A stretch of 64,000 nt of DNA from Pristionchus mayeri. Its lineage: Eukaryota; Nematoda; Chromadorea; Rhabditida; Neodiplogasteridae. The stretch covers positions 49,654,553 to 49,718,552 of the forward strand of contig BTRK01000005.1 of the NCBI GenBank assembly GCA_036245805.1, written 5' to 3'. This document shows, piece after piece, positions 34,376-44,532 of the stretch (the stretch's first letter is position 1; every line of letters starts with the position of its first letter). The notes under the pieces were generated by a model. That model saw only the letters and a program-made list of their open reading frames with translations, was not told the DNA's origin and did no database searches. The translations under genes and the position numbers were made by a program.

Positions 34376-35009
34376 CCATCTTTACATACATTTTTTCTAG
34401 CTATACTGTAAATATACCCGAACTGCGTCAGTAGTAACACTCCAAGTGCGCCATTGCTCAAAAAACATAATTCCAACGATGTCACGATGCTTTCTTTTGC
34501 CCACGTGGTAGATCGCTGCCGACAGCTGTCCTGTCTCCGCTCGTCTCGAAATCGATATTTGCACCCTCCTCTAACTCCATGCTCTCTCGCTCTCACTTCC
34601 TCTCTGATCGGGAGCGTGGAGTGATCGACCATGCCCGAAATTTCTCTCCCCACGGACGGGCCGGACGACGCACGTGTTTGAAAACGCGCTAGAGTCGCGA
34701 CGCGCAGCCGCGACGCACCAAAATTGGTTACGGTAGTTTTGGGCAAAGCTTGAGTGGCGTGGCTAGCCACGGTTTCGAAGTTCCTGTGCATTGTTTTAGA
34801 ACGTTTTCGTGAATGAATTGAATGAATTTGTATACCATCATCAATGCATTTGTACATTTATGCAGGGCATGATTACGGTGAACAATAACAGGTACAGAAT
34901 CGTAAAGACTGAAATGATATTGAGGAATCGAATGGGTGGCTCGATTAGAAGTAAGTGGGAAAGTACATACGTATTTACAAAGGTACAAAACACAGAAATG
35001 ACTAGAAAG
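34376..35009. other. No gene recognised; one degenerate repeat piece
   Basis: Bases 34500-34640 resemble part of the pyrimidine-rich repeat at 36.4-37.2 kb (CCATGCTCTCTCGCTCTC, then a TCTGATCGGGAGCG segment). A short piece near 34418-34445 (CCCGAACTGCGTCAG) resembles the satellite at 40.4 kb. The rest shows nothing I can support. Confidence 0.4.
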
Positions 35010-35150
35010 TTAAGCTGGCTGGGAAGTATACACGAGATAGAGGAAACTATCGCCTTGCTCTGATTGTGAAGCGGAGAAAGCCATTAACTTGGCGGCGATT
35101 GCCTTCTCGTTCACGAGGAGGAAGAACGTCTGCTCGGGATGCAATTGCAG
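35010..35150 (-). pseudogene. LC3/Atg8-like C-terminal exon lacking the terminal glycine
   Basis: Read on the - strand, 46 codons start LQLHPEQTFFLLVNE and end FLYLVYTSQPA followed by TAA. This is the C-terminal half of an Atg8-family ubiquitin-like protein. LC3/LGG-2 types have closely similar LQLHPxQxFFLLVNE and VYTSQPAFG segments. The usual final Phe-Gly is missing, so the glycine joined to phosphatidylethanolamine in autophagy is absent. A splice-acceptor-like TTGAG precedes 35150. Upstream exons of the ubiquitin-like core were not found. An open stretch at about 35200-35298 (starting GIDKDDGQRKKKG, bounded by plausible splice sites) could be another exon, but I do not recognise it. Most likely a partial gene copy. 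Confidence 0.6.
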
Positions 35151-36252
35151 TCTCAATTACCCAGTTGAATTATCGATAGCGAACGTGACACTCACCGTCT
35201 TTTGATGATGAGAATCTGCTCCACTCCAATTTCGAAAAACCGACGATAGATCCTTTCTTCTTTCGTTGACCGTCATCCTTGTCAATTCCCTGGAATGCAC
35301 AGATAAAAACGCAAGCGAAGTAATCAATTAACATGAGCAAAACAACGTTGAAATGCACACATGAAAGTGGCGAGCGGCGCGAGAAATGACGGGTTCGCCT
35401 ATCGAAGAAGTAGGCAACCATTCACCATGGTCGGAACAGAGAAAAAAACCCAAAAAAGATGCGGACATATTTTCCGTGAATATTTAAGATAAAATTATTA
35501 TTTTTATCGCAAAAGTTCACAAATTCATATAGCATTTCTAGTTCCTACCCATGAGTAGTATCAGATTTCCATAAAGTGCTCAAAATTGCGGCAACATGTT
35601 GAATTTGCCCAAGACTACCGTATTTCTGGCTCTCGGCGACTGCATTTTAGTGAGATGTGACATTTTTACACTACCACCTGCCGATCTTTTGGGAGCGCGT
35701 CTTTTTTGTTCATCAGTCCCGTCCGTGTCCCCTCTTCCTATCGCTCGTCTGCCCGCGTTTTCTTGTCATTCCCCCATTTTTCGCGTGCGACACTCGCTAC
35801 ACCCCTCGCGTTTTCTCCTTTTGCTGATACCTTGTAAGTAGGCACTACTTGCTTGGGGATACGTCGACGCACGGCCTCCGGAAGATCGACATTGGCCTCA
35901 TGAAACTGTGTCGCGCTGTAAAATCGCGCAGCACTAAACATAGAAATGATATTTCCACATCCAGCGACCATCCATGAAAAAAGCGACTAAACTCTTCCTT
36001 GCACTAGCATAGTACGATGAAATTAGACTGAATTAATTAATTTAAAAAATAATTTTAAAATGTGAAATATAAATTAATCACAAACTGAAATATATTTTTG
36101 GACGAAATTTAAACCTCCTTGACAATCAGGCTACTCTCCTTGCAAATCAGGCACTTACTTTCCGAATCAGGCTAATTTGACTGTAAGCTATTTGAATGTG
36201 CGCGCGTTTTGCCTGATTTCACCTGATGAGGTGACACATTTTAAACTGGTCT
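35151..36252. other. No confident gene; one possible exon
   Basis: Between about 35863 and 35935 on the - strand, an open stretch (ATQFHEANVDLPEAVRRRIP) follows a TTTTACAG acceptor-like site. It looks protein-like but I do not recognise it. A fragment of the ~240-bp repeat lies at 35700-35860. The remainder is A/T-rich and uninformative. Confidence 0.3.
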
Positions 36253-37960
36253 ATGTCGATGTTCCGGGGGTCGTGTCGACGGATTTGTCATTATCCCGCC
36301 AGTTGTACGTTTTTGGTTGCTTTAGAATTGATTAGTTTCCCCAAGGCTTCTCCCCTCTTCCAATCTCTCACCCGATCGGGTTCTCCCTCCATCCCCTCGT
36401 TTGAACGATGCTACGTGCGCTTTTTTACTCGCGTGGTAGATCGCTGTCCTCGTCTCTCCTCGCCTTCCTATCGATAGTTGTACCCTCCTTTAACTCCATG
36501 CTCTCTCGCTCTCCATTCCCGTCTGATCGGGGAAGCGCGGGCCCGCGCGGGGTGATCAATCCCTCCCGAAATGTTGGTGGCCTCTCCCCTCTTCCTATCG
36601 CTCGTCTGCCCGCGTTCTTTTGTCACTCGCTCATTTTTCGCTTACGACAATCGCGACACCCCTCGCATCTCATTTTGCTATTGTTTGTTTAAGTAGGAAC
36701 TACTTGCTGGGATTTTGTCGACTGTGTATGCCATCATCTAGCCAATTGCACGTTTGTTGATTCCTTTAGATGTGATTAGCTTTCCCAAGGCTTCCCCTAT
36801 TCCAATCGCTCACCTGCTCGGGTTCTCCCACCGTTCTTTCGTTTTTCGTTGGCGATACTTACTTCCTCATCTCGGCTCTGTCCAGCTGCTGGTGCCGAGA
36901 CCTGTAGCAATCGCTCCTTGGTGGGAATACGTTCTCCGGTATTTGTCATCATCTAGCTAGTTGCACGTTGTTGGTTCCATTAGAATTGGTTGAACTTCCC
37001 AATGCCCTTCCCCTCTTCCCATCCCCCGACCGCTCGGGGTTCTCCCGGCATTCCCTCGTTTGAACGATGCTACGACGCTGCGCTCTTTTGCTCGCGGCGT
37101 GGTAGATCACTGTCCTGTCTCTCCTCGCATTCCGATCGATATTTGTACCCTCCTCTAACTCCATGCTCTCTCGCTGTCCCTTCATGTCTGATCGTGGAAG
37201 CGCGGGGTGATCAATCCCTCCCGAAACCGGGCGTCTCCTCTTTTCCTATCGCTCGTCTGCCCGCGTTCTTTTGTCACTCCCTCATTTTTCGCGAGCAACA
37301 CTCGCGACACCTATCGCATTTCCTTCTTTTTCCGATACCTAAGTAGGCACTACTTGCTGGGATTTCGTCAACGGTATTTCTCATCATCCATCCAGCTGCA
37401 CGTTGTTGGTTCCTGCTTCCCCCACCCCTCTTCCCATTGCTCGCCCGCTCCGGTTCTCTCGTCATTCCCTCGTTTTTCGCTCGCGACACTACCTCATCTC
37501 GGCTCTGTCCACCTTTTAATGACTAGGCTTTTAGCAACCGCTCCTTGCTGGGAATACGTACCTAGCTGGTATTTGTCATCATCTAGCCAGTTGCACATTG
37601 TTGGTTCCTTTAGAATTTACTGAGCTCCCCAATACCGCTCCCCTCTACCCGTCCCTCGCCCGCTCCGGGTTCTCCCGGCAGTCGCTCATTTTTCGCTTGC
37701 GACACTCGCTACACCCTCACATTTCCTCCTGTTGGTGACTAGTATTTTAGTAATCGCTCCTTGCTGGGAATTCGGCGCTGGTATTTGTCATCATCTAGCT
37801 AGTTGCACGTTGTTGGATCCTTTAGAATTGATTGAGCTTCCCAATGCCGCTCCCCTCTACCCATCCCTCGTCTGTCAGCATTCTGTTGTCATTCCCTCGT
37901 TTTTTTCTCTCGTGATACTCGCTACCTCCTCTCGGTTCTCTCCTTCTTTTGGTGATTATG
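36253..37960. repeat. Tandem pyrimidine-rich repeats of about 240 bp
   Basis: Diverged copies share TTGTCATCATCTAGC (or close variants), GTTGCACGTTGTTGG, TTCCTTTAGAATTG, then a C/T-rich stretch with TCGCTCGTCTGCCCGC and TCCCTCGTTTTTCGCTCG, ending AGTAGGCACTACTTGCTGGG or AATCGCTCCTTGCTGGG. Copy starts are near 36281, 36727, 36940, 37372, 37568 and 37778. Some copies hold an extra insert containing TAACTCCATGCTCTCTCG. The last copy runs directly into the splice acceptor of the ERH-like exon at 37978. ORFs here are C/T-biased translations of the repeat, not genes. Confidence 0.75.
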
Positions 37961-37977
37961 ATTTTATTTCTTTCAGA

Positions 37978-38237
37978 ATGCGTACCATCCTGCTCATACA
38001 GCCGACGAACAAGCCCGATTCAAGGACTTGGTCCGACTACGAAACGACCACGGAATGTCTCGAAGGTACTTATCAACAATGAACTTCCAAATCTAATACT
38101 TTCTAGGAATCTACAAAATCTTCGAGGAATTCTTGAAGAAGCAGAATCCTACTCTGCGGTCTATCATATACGACGTCAGTCATCTCTTCGAATTCGTGGA
38201 CAAGCTGAACGATCTCTCGTTGCTCGTCTTTAATGAG
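37978..38237 (+). pseudogene. ERH-like exons 1-2, inverted copy without exon 3
   Basis: Exon 1 (37978-38065) begins with ATG one base after a TTTCTTTCAG acceptor and encodes MRTILLIQPTNKPDSRTW. Exon 2 (38107-38237) encodes IYKIFEEFLKKQNPTLRS and VSHLFEFVDKLNDLSLLVF. Both are open and the 41-base intron has normal ends. The ERH C-terminal exon is not found downstream. An in-phase open stretch after a GATTTGCAG acceptor (38433-38546, 37 charged codons and TGA) could serve as a substitute terminal exon, but nothing proves it. All other copies are on the opposite strand. Confidence 0.7.
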
Positions 38238-38546
38238 GTCAGAGCATCCCGCATTATAGGTTACTACGTATCTCGAATTTAAATATTTTTTGTTTGGAAA
38301 AATTTTGCACGTTCTTGATTACTTTGGAATTGGTTAACTATGCCCCCCCCGTCTTCCCATCGCCCGCCCACTCGGATGCATTTCTATTCGCCTCTACCCT
38401 ATCCATCGGCTGTCACTGTATCTGATTTGCAGGGTGCGGCTCCTCAGTCGCAGCTGACCGCGACGACATCGCCTGGCGTCTTCGAGGACGACGGCGTCGA
38501 GCGAGGACGAGACGAGTCGAGTCGAGTGGAGGAGGGAAGGGGGTGA

Positions 38547-38710
38547 TGGCACGTTGTGGGACCTACCATTTTGGAACTTTTTGAGTGGAAATATCGGAAT
38601 TCAGTAGAACGACCTTTATCGATAAAGCGTGACACTTTTCGACCAAACCTAACTGAGTTACGAAATTTCCCCTCTTCAAGTTCCAAAATGGTAGGTTCCA
38701 AAACGTGCCA
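38547..38710. mobile_element. Palindromic MITE-like element (164 bp)
   Basis: The left end TGGCACGTTGTGGGACCTAC mirrors the right end GTAGGTTCCAAAACGTGCCA, and the inverted arms extend about 36 bases (both contain ACCTACCATTTTGGAACTT). There is no coding capacity and no clear target duplication. It starts one base after the stop codon of the possible exon at 38433-38546. Confidence 0.7.
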
Positions 38711-39589
38711 GCACCGCGAAGGGAGTCATCAAGAAGTGAGAATGAAGGGGGGTGTGTTAATTTGTGTGCTAGTTTAACGTAGTTTGCTTTACCATTTCAT
38801 GCCATCCCTGCGAAGTGATTTTGAGTAAGCGTGCTGGCAGAGATGATTTTGATTGACTAAGATAACAGTTTAGTCCTCTTATTTTCTATTGCTAATGTGC
38901 AGCTTCTCATTTTTCTCGTCCTGTGAAAGTATCAGAGGTTGAAAGTGGAAAAGGGCTAAACAATTTCAGGGATGGAAAGTTCAAATTTTATTTTTCGTAT
39001 TTTTTGCTGGTCGTCCCGTATGCCAATCGACTGGAAACTTTTTGGATGTTACGAAAAAAGCTTGACAACAAGATTTACGGGAATCCAATTTTGAACTTTC
39101 CACCTCTTTTGAAGTTGGGTGGAATTCTACCTTCTATTTTTTAGCATATTCAACAACTGCATTTTCCTTATTGAGCTTGTTGATTGCAGTTTCATCTCGT
39201 CGACGTCGTCGTCTTCATCGTCAACGTCAACGTCGACGCCTCCGTGGGACGACCATAGAGACGGGGCTCCCCCTCTCGCCGAGGCTCGATTGTGGTGGTG
39301 CCCTCGCGGGCGGGGCTAGCACCCGCCTGCTTGGGCCGATCTGAGGCTGGTCCTCGGGGGAAAGCCTCTCTTTCGACGCTGATCACAGACCTCTCGGGTT
39401 GGGAATCTTCCTTCCTCGATGTCATCTTCTTGGCTTTTGAAAGGAGGGCCTTAACGCTCCTTTCCCCACCCTCACGGGGGATGGGGGGTTAGGGATTTAA
39501 CGACTTGATAGTGAATTGCTTTTTGGCCCCCTCATGGAACTGCTAGACTACAAACTACTGTGGGCGGAGCCACGTACTTGTACTTTGGC
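38711..39589. other. No supportable gene
   Basis: A short inverted pair (GGAAAGTTCAAATTTTA near 38974 and AATTTTGAACTTTCC near 39090) suggests a further small MITE. Bases 39190-39500 are GC-rich, with GACGTCGTCGTC-type trinucleotide runs and an arginine-rich open frame on either strand. The composition bias makes a gene call unsafe. Confidence 0.3.
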
Positions 39590-40045
39590 TGTATTTCTAT
39601 GACAACCTCTTACCGGCAAAGTCCCTCTTTCTACAATATCCCGCCTCACCCACCGACCTCTACAGTACCCTACCCCTACCAGTCTTCTACAGTACCCAGT
39701 CTTCTCTACCAGTCGGCTACAATAGTACAAGCGGATACAGTTTTCATCCCTTCGGCTCGGCTACAGTACCCAGTTCCCTCTCCATCTATCTTCATATCTA
39801 CTCTCGCCTGCCTCCGTTGGCAATCGATATTTCAATGCGACTGACATGGAGGGCAGGCGAGATGGAAGATTTCTCCCATGCCCATCTTCGAGTTCTGCAG
39901 TACTCGTTATCCCTCCCAGTCTTCGACAGTACCTAATTCCTCTACCAGTCGTCTACAGTACCCCGCCTTCCGCACCACTTACCCTCACAACAGCTCTCAC
40001 TGCCCTCATAATCAATCGATATTTCATTCGTCTGGAAGTTTAGAT
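39590..40045. repeat. Irregular short repeats of CTACAGTACCC type
   Basis: CTACAGTACC and near variants occur about ten times, spaced 15-60 bases apart, often next to TACCAGTCTTC or TCCCTCT. No consistent period was found. The core TACAGTA is also prominent in the neighbouring satellite. Confidence 0.55.
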
Positions 40046-40380
40046 TTCGTGCGTGTATGTTCTCTCATCTGTTCTAATACCAACCTCGCTATGTGTTGTC
40101 ATGTTTCTCTTTGTCGGCCCTCATCCCTTCCAGTGTTACCACCACCAGCAACTCTCCTTCGACGTATTCCTCATCTTTCTCCCCATTGCCTCCATCCCGC
40201 ACGATAAGCATGTCCCTCTTCCCTCGTATCCCCTGTATCAGATGTTCGCTTCCCTTCTCCTCAGTGTCCTCGCAACGACATCGTCGACTTGCCCGTCCTT
40301 GGTACCTCACAACACACAGACAAACATGCATCGAAAGCTGACGCATGCTCGTCAACGAAGAACTCACCATAGCTAACACC

Positions 40381-41835
40381 CCAACTGCGTCAACCAGCCT
40401 ATAGTAGTGACACCCCAACTGCGTCAACGGGACTACGGTAACGACACCCTACCGAAGTTACTCATCTTGAGCGCGCCTACAAGCCCACTTTAGTAATACC
40501 CAAACTGCGTCAACGAGACTACGGTAACGACACCCTATCGGAGTTACTCAGCTTGAGCGCGCCTGCTGTAGCAACACCCCAACTGCGTCAACTAGCTTAC
40601 AGTAGCGACACCCCAACTGCGTCAACGGGACTACGGTAACGACACCCTATCGAAGTTACTCATCTTGAGCGCGCCTGCAAGCCCACTGTAGCAACACGCA
40701 AACTGCGTCAACCAGCTTACAGTAGCGACACCCAAACTGCGTCAACCAGCTTACAGTAGCGACACTCAAACTGCGTCAACGAGACTACGGTAACGACACC
40801 CTATCGAAGTTACTCAGCTTGAGCGCGCCTACTGTAGCAACACCCCAACTGCGTCAACCAGCTTACAGTAGCGACACCCAAACTGCGTCAACGAGACTGC
40901 GGTAACCACACCCAAACTGCGTCAACGAGACTACGGTAACGACACTCTATCGAAGGTACTCAGCTTGAGCGCGCCTACTGTAGCAACACCCCGACTGCGT
41001 CAACCAGCTTACAGTAGCGACACCCAAACTGCGTCAACGAGACTACGGTAACGACACTCTATCGAAGGTACTCAGCTTGAGCGCGCCTACTGTAGCAACA
41101 CCCCAACCGTGTCAACCAGCTTACAGCAGCGACACCCCAACTGCGTCAACGGGACTACGGTAACGACACCCTATCGAAGTTACTCATCTTGAGCGCGCCT
41201 ACTGTAGCAACACCCCAACTGCGTCAACCAGCTTACAGTGGCTACACCCAAACTGCGTCAACCAGCTTACAGTAGCGACACTCAAACTGCGTCAACGAGA
41301 CTACGGTAACGACATCCTATCGCAGTTACTCATCTTGAGCGCGCCTACAAGCCCACTGTAGCAATACCCCAACTGCGTCAACCAGCTTACAGTAGCGACA
41401 CCCAAACTGCGTCAACCAGCTTACAGTAGCGACACTCAAACTGCGTCAACGAGACTACGGTAACGACACTCTATCGAAGGTACTCAGCTTGAGCGCGCCT
41501 ACTGTAGCAACACCCCAACCGTGTCAACCAGCTTACAGCAGCGATACCCCAACTGCGTCAACGGGACTACGGTAACGACACCCTATCGAAGTTACTCATC
41601 TTGAGCGCGCCTACTGTAGCAACACCCCAACTGCGTGTTGACAGCTTACAGTGGCTACACCCAAACTGCGTCAACCAGCTTACAGTAGCGACACTCAAAC
41701 TGCGTCAACGAGACTACGGTAACGACATCCTATCGCAGTTACTCATCTTGAGCGCGCCTACAAGCCCACTGTAGCAATACCCCAACTGCGTCAACCAGCT
41801 TACAGTAGCGACACCCAAACTGCGTCGACACACTA
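40381..41835. repeat. Satellite with 35-base monomers and a 412-bp higher-order unit
   Basis: The basic motif is ACACCCAAACTGCGTCAAC followed by either CAGCTTACAGTAGCG or GAGACTACGGTAACG. It is punctuated by a spacer beginning ACCCTATCGAAGTTACTCA and continuing TTGAGCGCGCC. A larger block repeats with a period of 412 bases: AACCGTGTCAACCAGC occurs at 41105 and again at 41517, with near-identical sequence after each. It lies between a gene-poor stretch and the ERH-like copies. There is no coding capacity. Confidence 0.88.
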
Positions 41836-41873
41836 GCCTATCGCTTCAGCACACCAAACGCGTCATAATGACC

Positions 41874-42092
41874 TTACTTGTCATTGATTGCGAGGGGTAC
41901 GGCTTCCTGCTCATGCACGTACAATATCACAAAAGCAAAATTGCCCAACAGAAAACAGAAAATAAGCAAAATGAAAATAATACAGAACACGGGAATGAGA
42001 GGGAGAGGGTCGTGCAATGAAAAAGACAAGAGGGGGTCGAGGGCGCTACGACGAATGGTTGGATCTTGACCAACAGAAGTTGACGATGCACA
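41874..42092 (-). other. Possible terminal exon with one transmembrane segment
   Basis: After an AACTTTTCAG acceptor (42093-42100), 72 codons stay open to a TAA at 41874. They encode a very hydrophobic stretch (FCIIFILLIFCFLLGNFAFV), then a hydrophilic tail ending LAINDK. It is in phase 0 with the end of ERH-like exon 2 at 42377, which it follows on the same strand. That ERH copy is broken in exon 1, so a working chimera is unlikely. Low support either way. Confidence 0.3.
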
Positions 42093-42376
42093 CTGAAAAG
42101 TTAAAACATTTTTTTCAATTGCACATACAAGCAGTCCCAAAAATCTATACAAGTTTAGTCGTAGCTTCCTTCTAAAAAGAGATTTCGTGGGACTGATCGG
42201 TAGGTAAGTTGCACTTCCTCCATGGGAAGTAGGGTAAGAAAAAATCAGTGAATCAGTGAATACCATAGTGCTATATTCTCCTACTGTTTACTCACCAATC
42301 AGTATCAGTCACAAGAATATCGATCTCATGTAAGAAACAAATTGTTACGATTTGAAATCTGCGCCCAAATTCTCAC

Positions 42377-42632
42377 CTTATTAAAGACGAGCAATGAGAG
42401 ATCGTTCAGCTTATCCACGAATTCGAAGAGATGACTGACGTCGTATGTGATAGACTGCAGAGTAGGATTCTGCTTCTTCAAGAATTCCTTGAAGATTTTG
42501 CAGATTCCTAAAAGGAAAGAGAGATTGAAAGTTCACTTTTGATAAATACCTTCGAGAAATTCCGTGGTAGTTTCGTCGTCGAGTCCTTGAATCGGGCTTG
42601 GCCGTTGGCTGTATGAGCAGGATGGTGTACGT
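42377..42632 (-). pseudogene. ERH-like exons 1-2, copy alpha (broken)
   Basis: Exon 1 (42550-42632) has ACG where the other copies have the start ATG and a 5-base deletion around the SRTWSDYE codons, which shifts the frame. Exon 2 (42377-42507) is open and close to the other copies, ending in AAG instead of GAG before the donor. A pseudogene by start loss and frameshift. Confidence 0.8.
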
Positions 42633-42639
42633 TCTGAAA

Positions 42640-43840
42640 GAAATAAAATCATGGATAGTAGAGTCTTGCATCTTGCACAGCCTGAGTATAAACAGTCGAA
42701 TCTCGACTTTCGACGCCCAAGTACGCAATGATAAAGATATGAAAAAAAGGAAAGTGGGTAATGCATGACCAGTCAACCTATGGTTACACTAAATTTATGG
42801 CAAGTGTACGGTCGGAGCATAAACAATCCAATCTCGACGGCACTTGGTCGGAAGAGAACCAAAAAAAACACAGTAGGTTCCCAAAGTGTCAAAAATGCTT
42901 CTGAGAAAGTCCTACAAAAGGGTTCATTTTTTGTTTCTCATTCAGTGGGTTCTCATCCGGCGTAGTGCCAATCCCGACCTTTAGCACCAAAATAACACCA
43001 AGTGAGGATGAAACAACTATTCTCGTTACTCACCCATTCCTCGGCGTGTCTCCCTCCCTGAATCAACTTCATATTTCAGCAGTCGTTGAGTCGCACGTGG
43101 CCAGTCGGAGACGAGGAACGCCTGAAAGCAAGAAAGCTTCATGCCATGATCAAAACAGCATAGGCGGGCACCATTGAAGCGAACTTCAAGACACCACCGG
43201 TTTGGAGCTCCGACCCAGTCGGGGAATACATCTGTTGACCATCCTTGTCTTCCGATTGTTCGCCACAGGTCCTACCGGTTTTCAGTTCTCAGATTCAACT
43301 CCTGCCCACCTATGCAAAACAGATGAAATGGTCTCCAAATCATTCGAAGATTCGAAGAGTCGAGCACGCAACCGCCATGCACTATGGAAGGAAACTAGTG
43401 TAAATGATTTCGAGGAGCGCCGAACCAGTATATTTAGGTCTCTGTCTCAATCCTTATCCCCTCGTTCTCTCCCCACCCTTCAGATAGAGGAAACCGAAAA
43501 TCAGCTAGGATAAAAGCCGAATGAACAGACAGGGAAAGAGAAATGAGTAGAGGGGGGCAGGCTAGAAACCAAAGTGTAAAGATGGGACTTTCCTCCTAGA
43601 ACTAAAAACAAAACCTTCAGGTACAGGAAACCGAACATTTGCTAGTTGAAAAAGTCGAAATGAGAGGGCAGAAAGGTCAGGGGGGGTGGGCCAGAAACCA
43701 AAGTGATGTGCCAACTTCCCTTCCAGCACTTATCAATAAAATAAGAGAGAAACGGTGAGATTAGGGGTAAATAATGCAATATTAAAACAACAGAAAATTC
43801 GGAACGTTTAGCAAAATATTAACCACTGTCAAAATATGAT
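42640..43840. other. ERH upstream flank and duplicated noncoding blocks
   Basis: Bases 43036-43127, read on the - strand, form an open stretch (AFLVSDWPRATQ) bounded by an acceptor-like TTTCAG and a donor-like GGTGAG. A related stretch lies upstream of copy beta (44272-44341), so this may be an upstream exon or a duplicated flank. Two purine-rich blocks (43490-43590, 43600-43740), each with GGAAACCGAA and GGGCCAGAAACC-type sequence, recur near 45940-46095 and 47580-47650. No gene is recognised. Confidence 0.35.
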
Positions 43841-43845
43841 CTCAC

Positions 43846-44110
43846 CTCATTAAAGACGACCACCGAGAGATCCTTCAGCTTGTCCACGAATTCGAAGAGA
43901 TGACTGACGTCGTATGTGATCGACTGCAGAGTAGGATTCTGCTTCTTCAAGAATTCCTCGAAGATTTTGCAGATTCCTAGAAGGGAATTTATTTGATTTG
44001 AAAGTTCACGTTTAATAAATACCTTCGAGACACCCCGTGGTAGTTTCGTAGTCGGGCCAAGTCCTTGAATCGGGCTTGTTCGTAGACTGTATGAGCAGGA
44101 TGGTACGCAT
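43846..44110 (-). pseudogene. ERH-like exons 1-2, copy beta (open, no exon 3)
   Basis: Exon 1 (44023-44110) and exon 2 (43846-43976) are fully open, and the ATG lies one base after a splice acceptor. Differences from the complete gene include IQSTNKP for IQPTNKP, TTGCLEG for TTECLEG and DLSVVVF for DLSLLVF. No ERH C-terminal exon exists between here and copy alpha. It could be expressed only as a truncated protein or through an unrecognised terminal exon. Confidence 0.75.
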
Positions 44111-44271
44111 TCTGAAAGAAATAAAATCATAATCACCAAAAGAAGGAGAGAACCTGATCATGATCATGATCATGAGCATTGATCATGAGCATGCCAAAAT
44201 GTGTTGCAAAAAAGCAATGGAGAGAAAAAATCAACGGGGGAGGATGGTAAAACTATTCCCGTTTCTCACCA

Positions 44272-44341
44272 TTACTCGGCGCCTGCATCGACTTCGGCAA
44301 GCTTCAATTGTTGCAAGTGACCAGTCGGAGACGAGGAACTC
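44272..44341 (-). other. Possible upstream exon of copy beta
   Basis: An open stretch (EFLVSDWSLATIEACRSRCR) lies between a TTTCAG acceptor-like site and an ATG directly before GTGAGA. A related segment sits upstream of copy alpha at 43036-43127. It could be a noncoding leader exon or merely part of the duplicated unit. Confidence 0.3.
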
Positions 44342-44532
44342 CTGAAAGTAAGAGAACTGCATGTCGTGATGAAAACAACTGAATTTGTCTACAAAGGAGT
44401 CGAAGAGTGAGAAGAGTGGATTTCGAAAATCGACGCTCCGGTATATCACGCATGTCGTGTAAGAATCGAATAGAATCCGGGGGTGGCTGGCACATTTTCT
44501 GACCCCTATTTCTAAATACATTTATTTGCACT

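Noticed and set aside
39192..39425. Arginine/serine-rich protein on the - strand
   Set aside because: Composition-driven by CGT/GAC trinucleotide runs, with no splice context or recognisable domain. The opposite strand is equally open.
40381..41835. Regularly repeated words resembling a CRISPR array
   Set aside because: The 'spacers' are themselves repeated, the period is not constant, and the context is a eukaryotic genome. It is a satellite.
43202..43513. 103-codon open frame on the + strand
   Set aside because: It overlaps the duplicated noncoding block near the ERH copies, shows no family resemblance, and the block's other copies do not keep the frame open.
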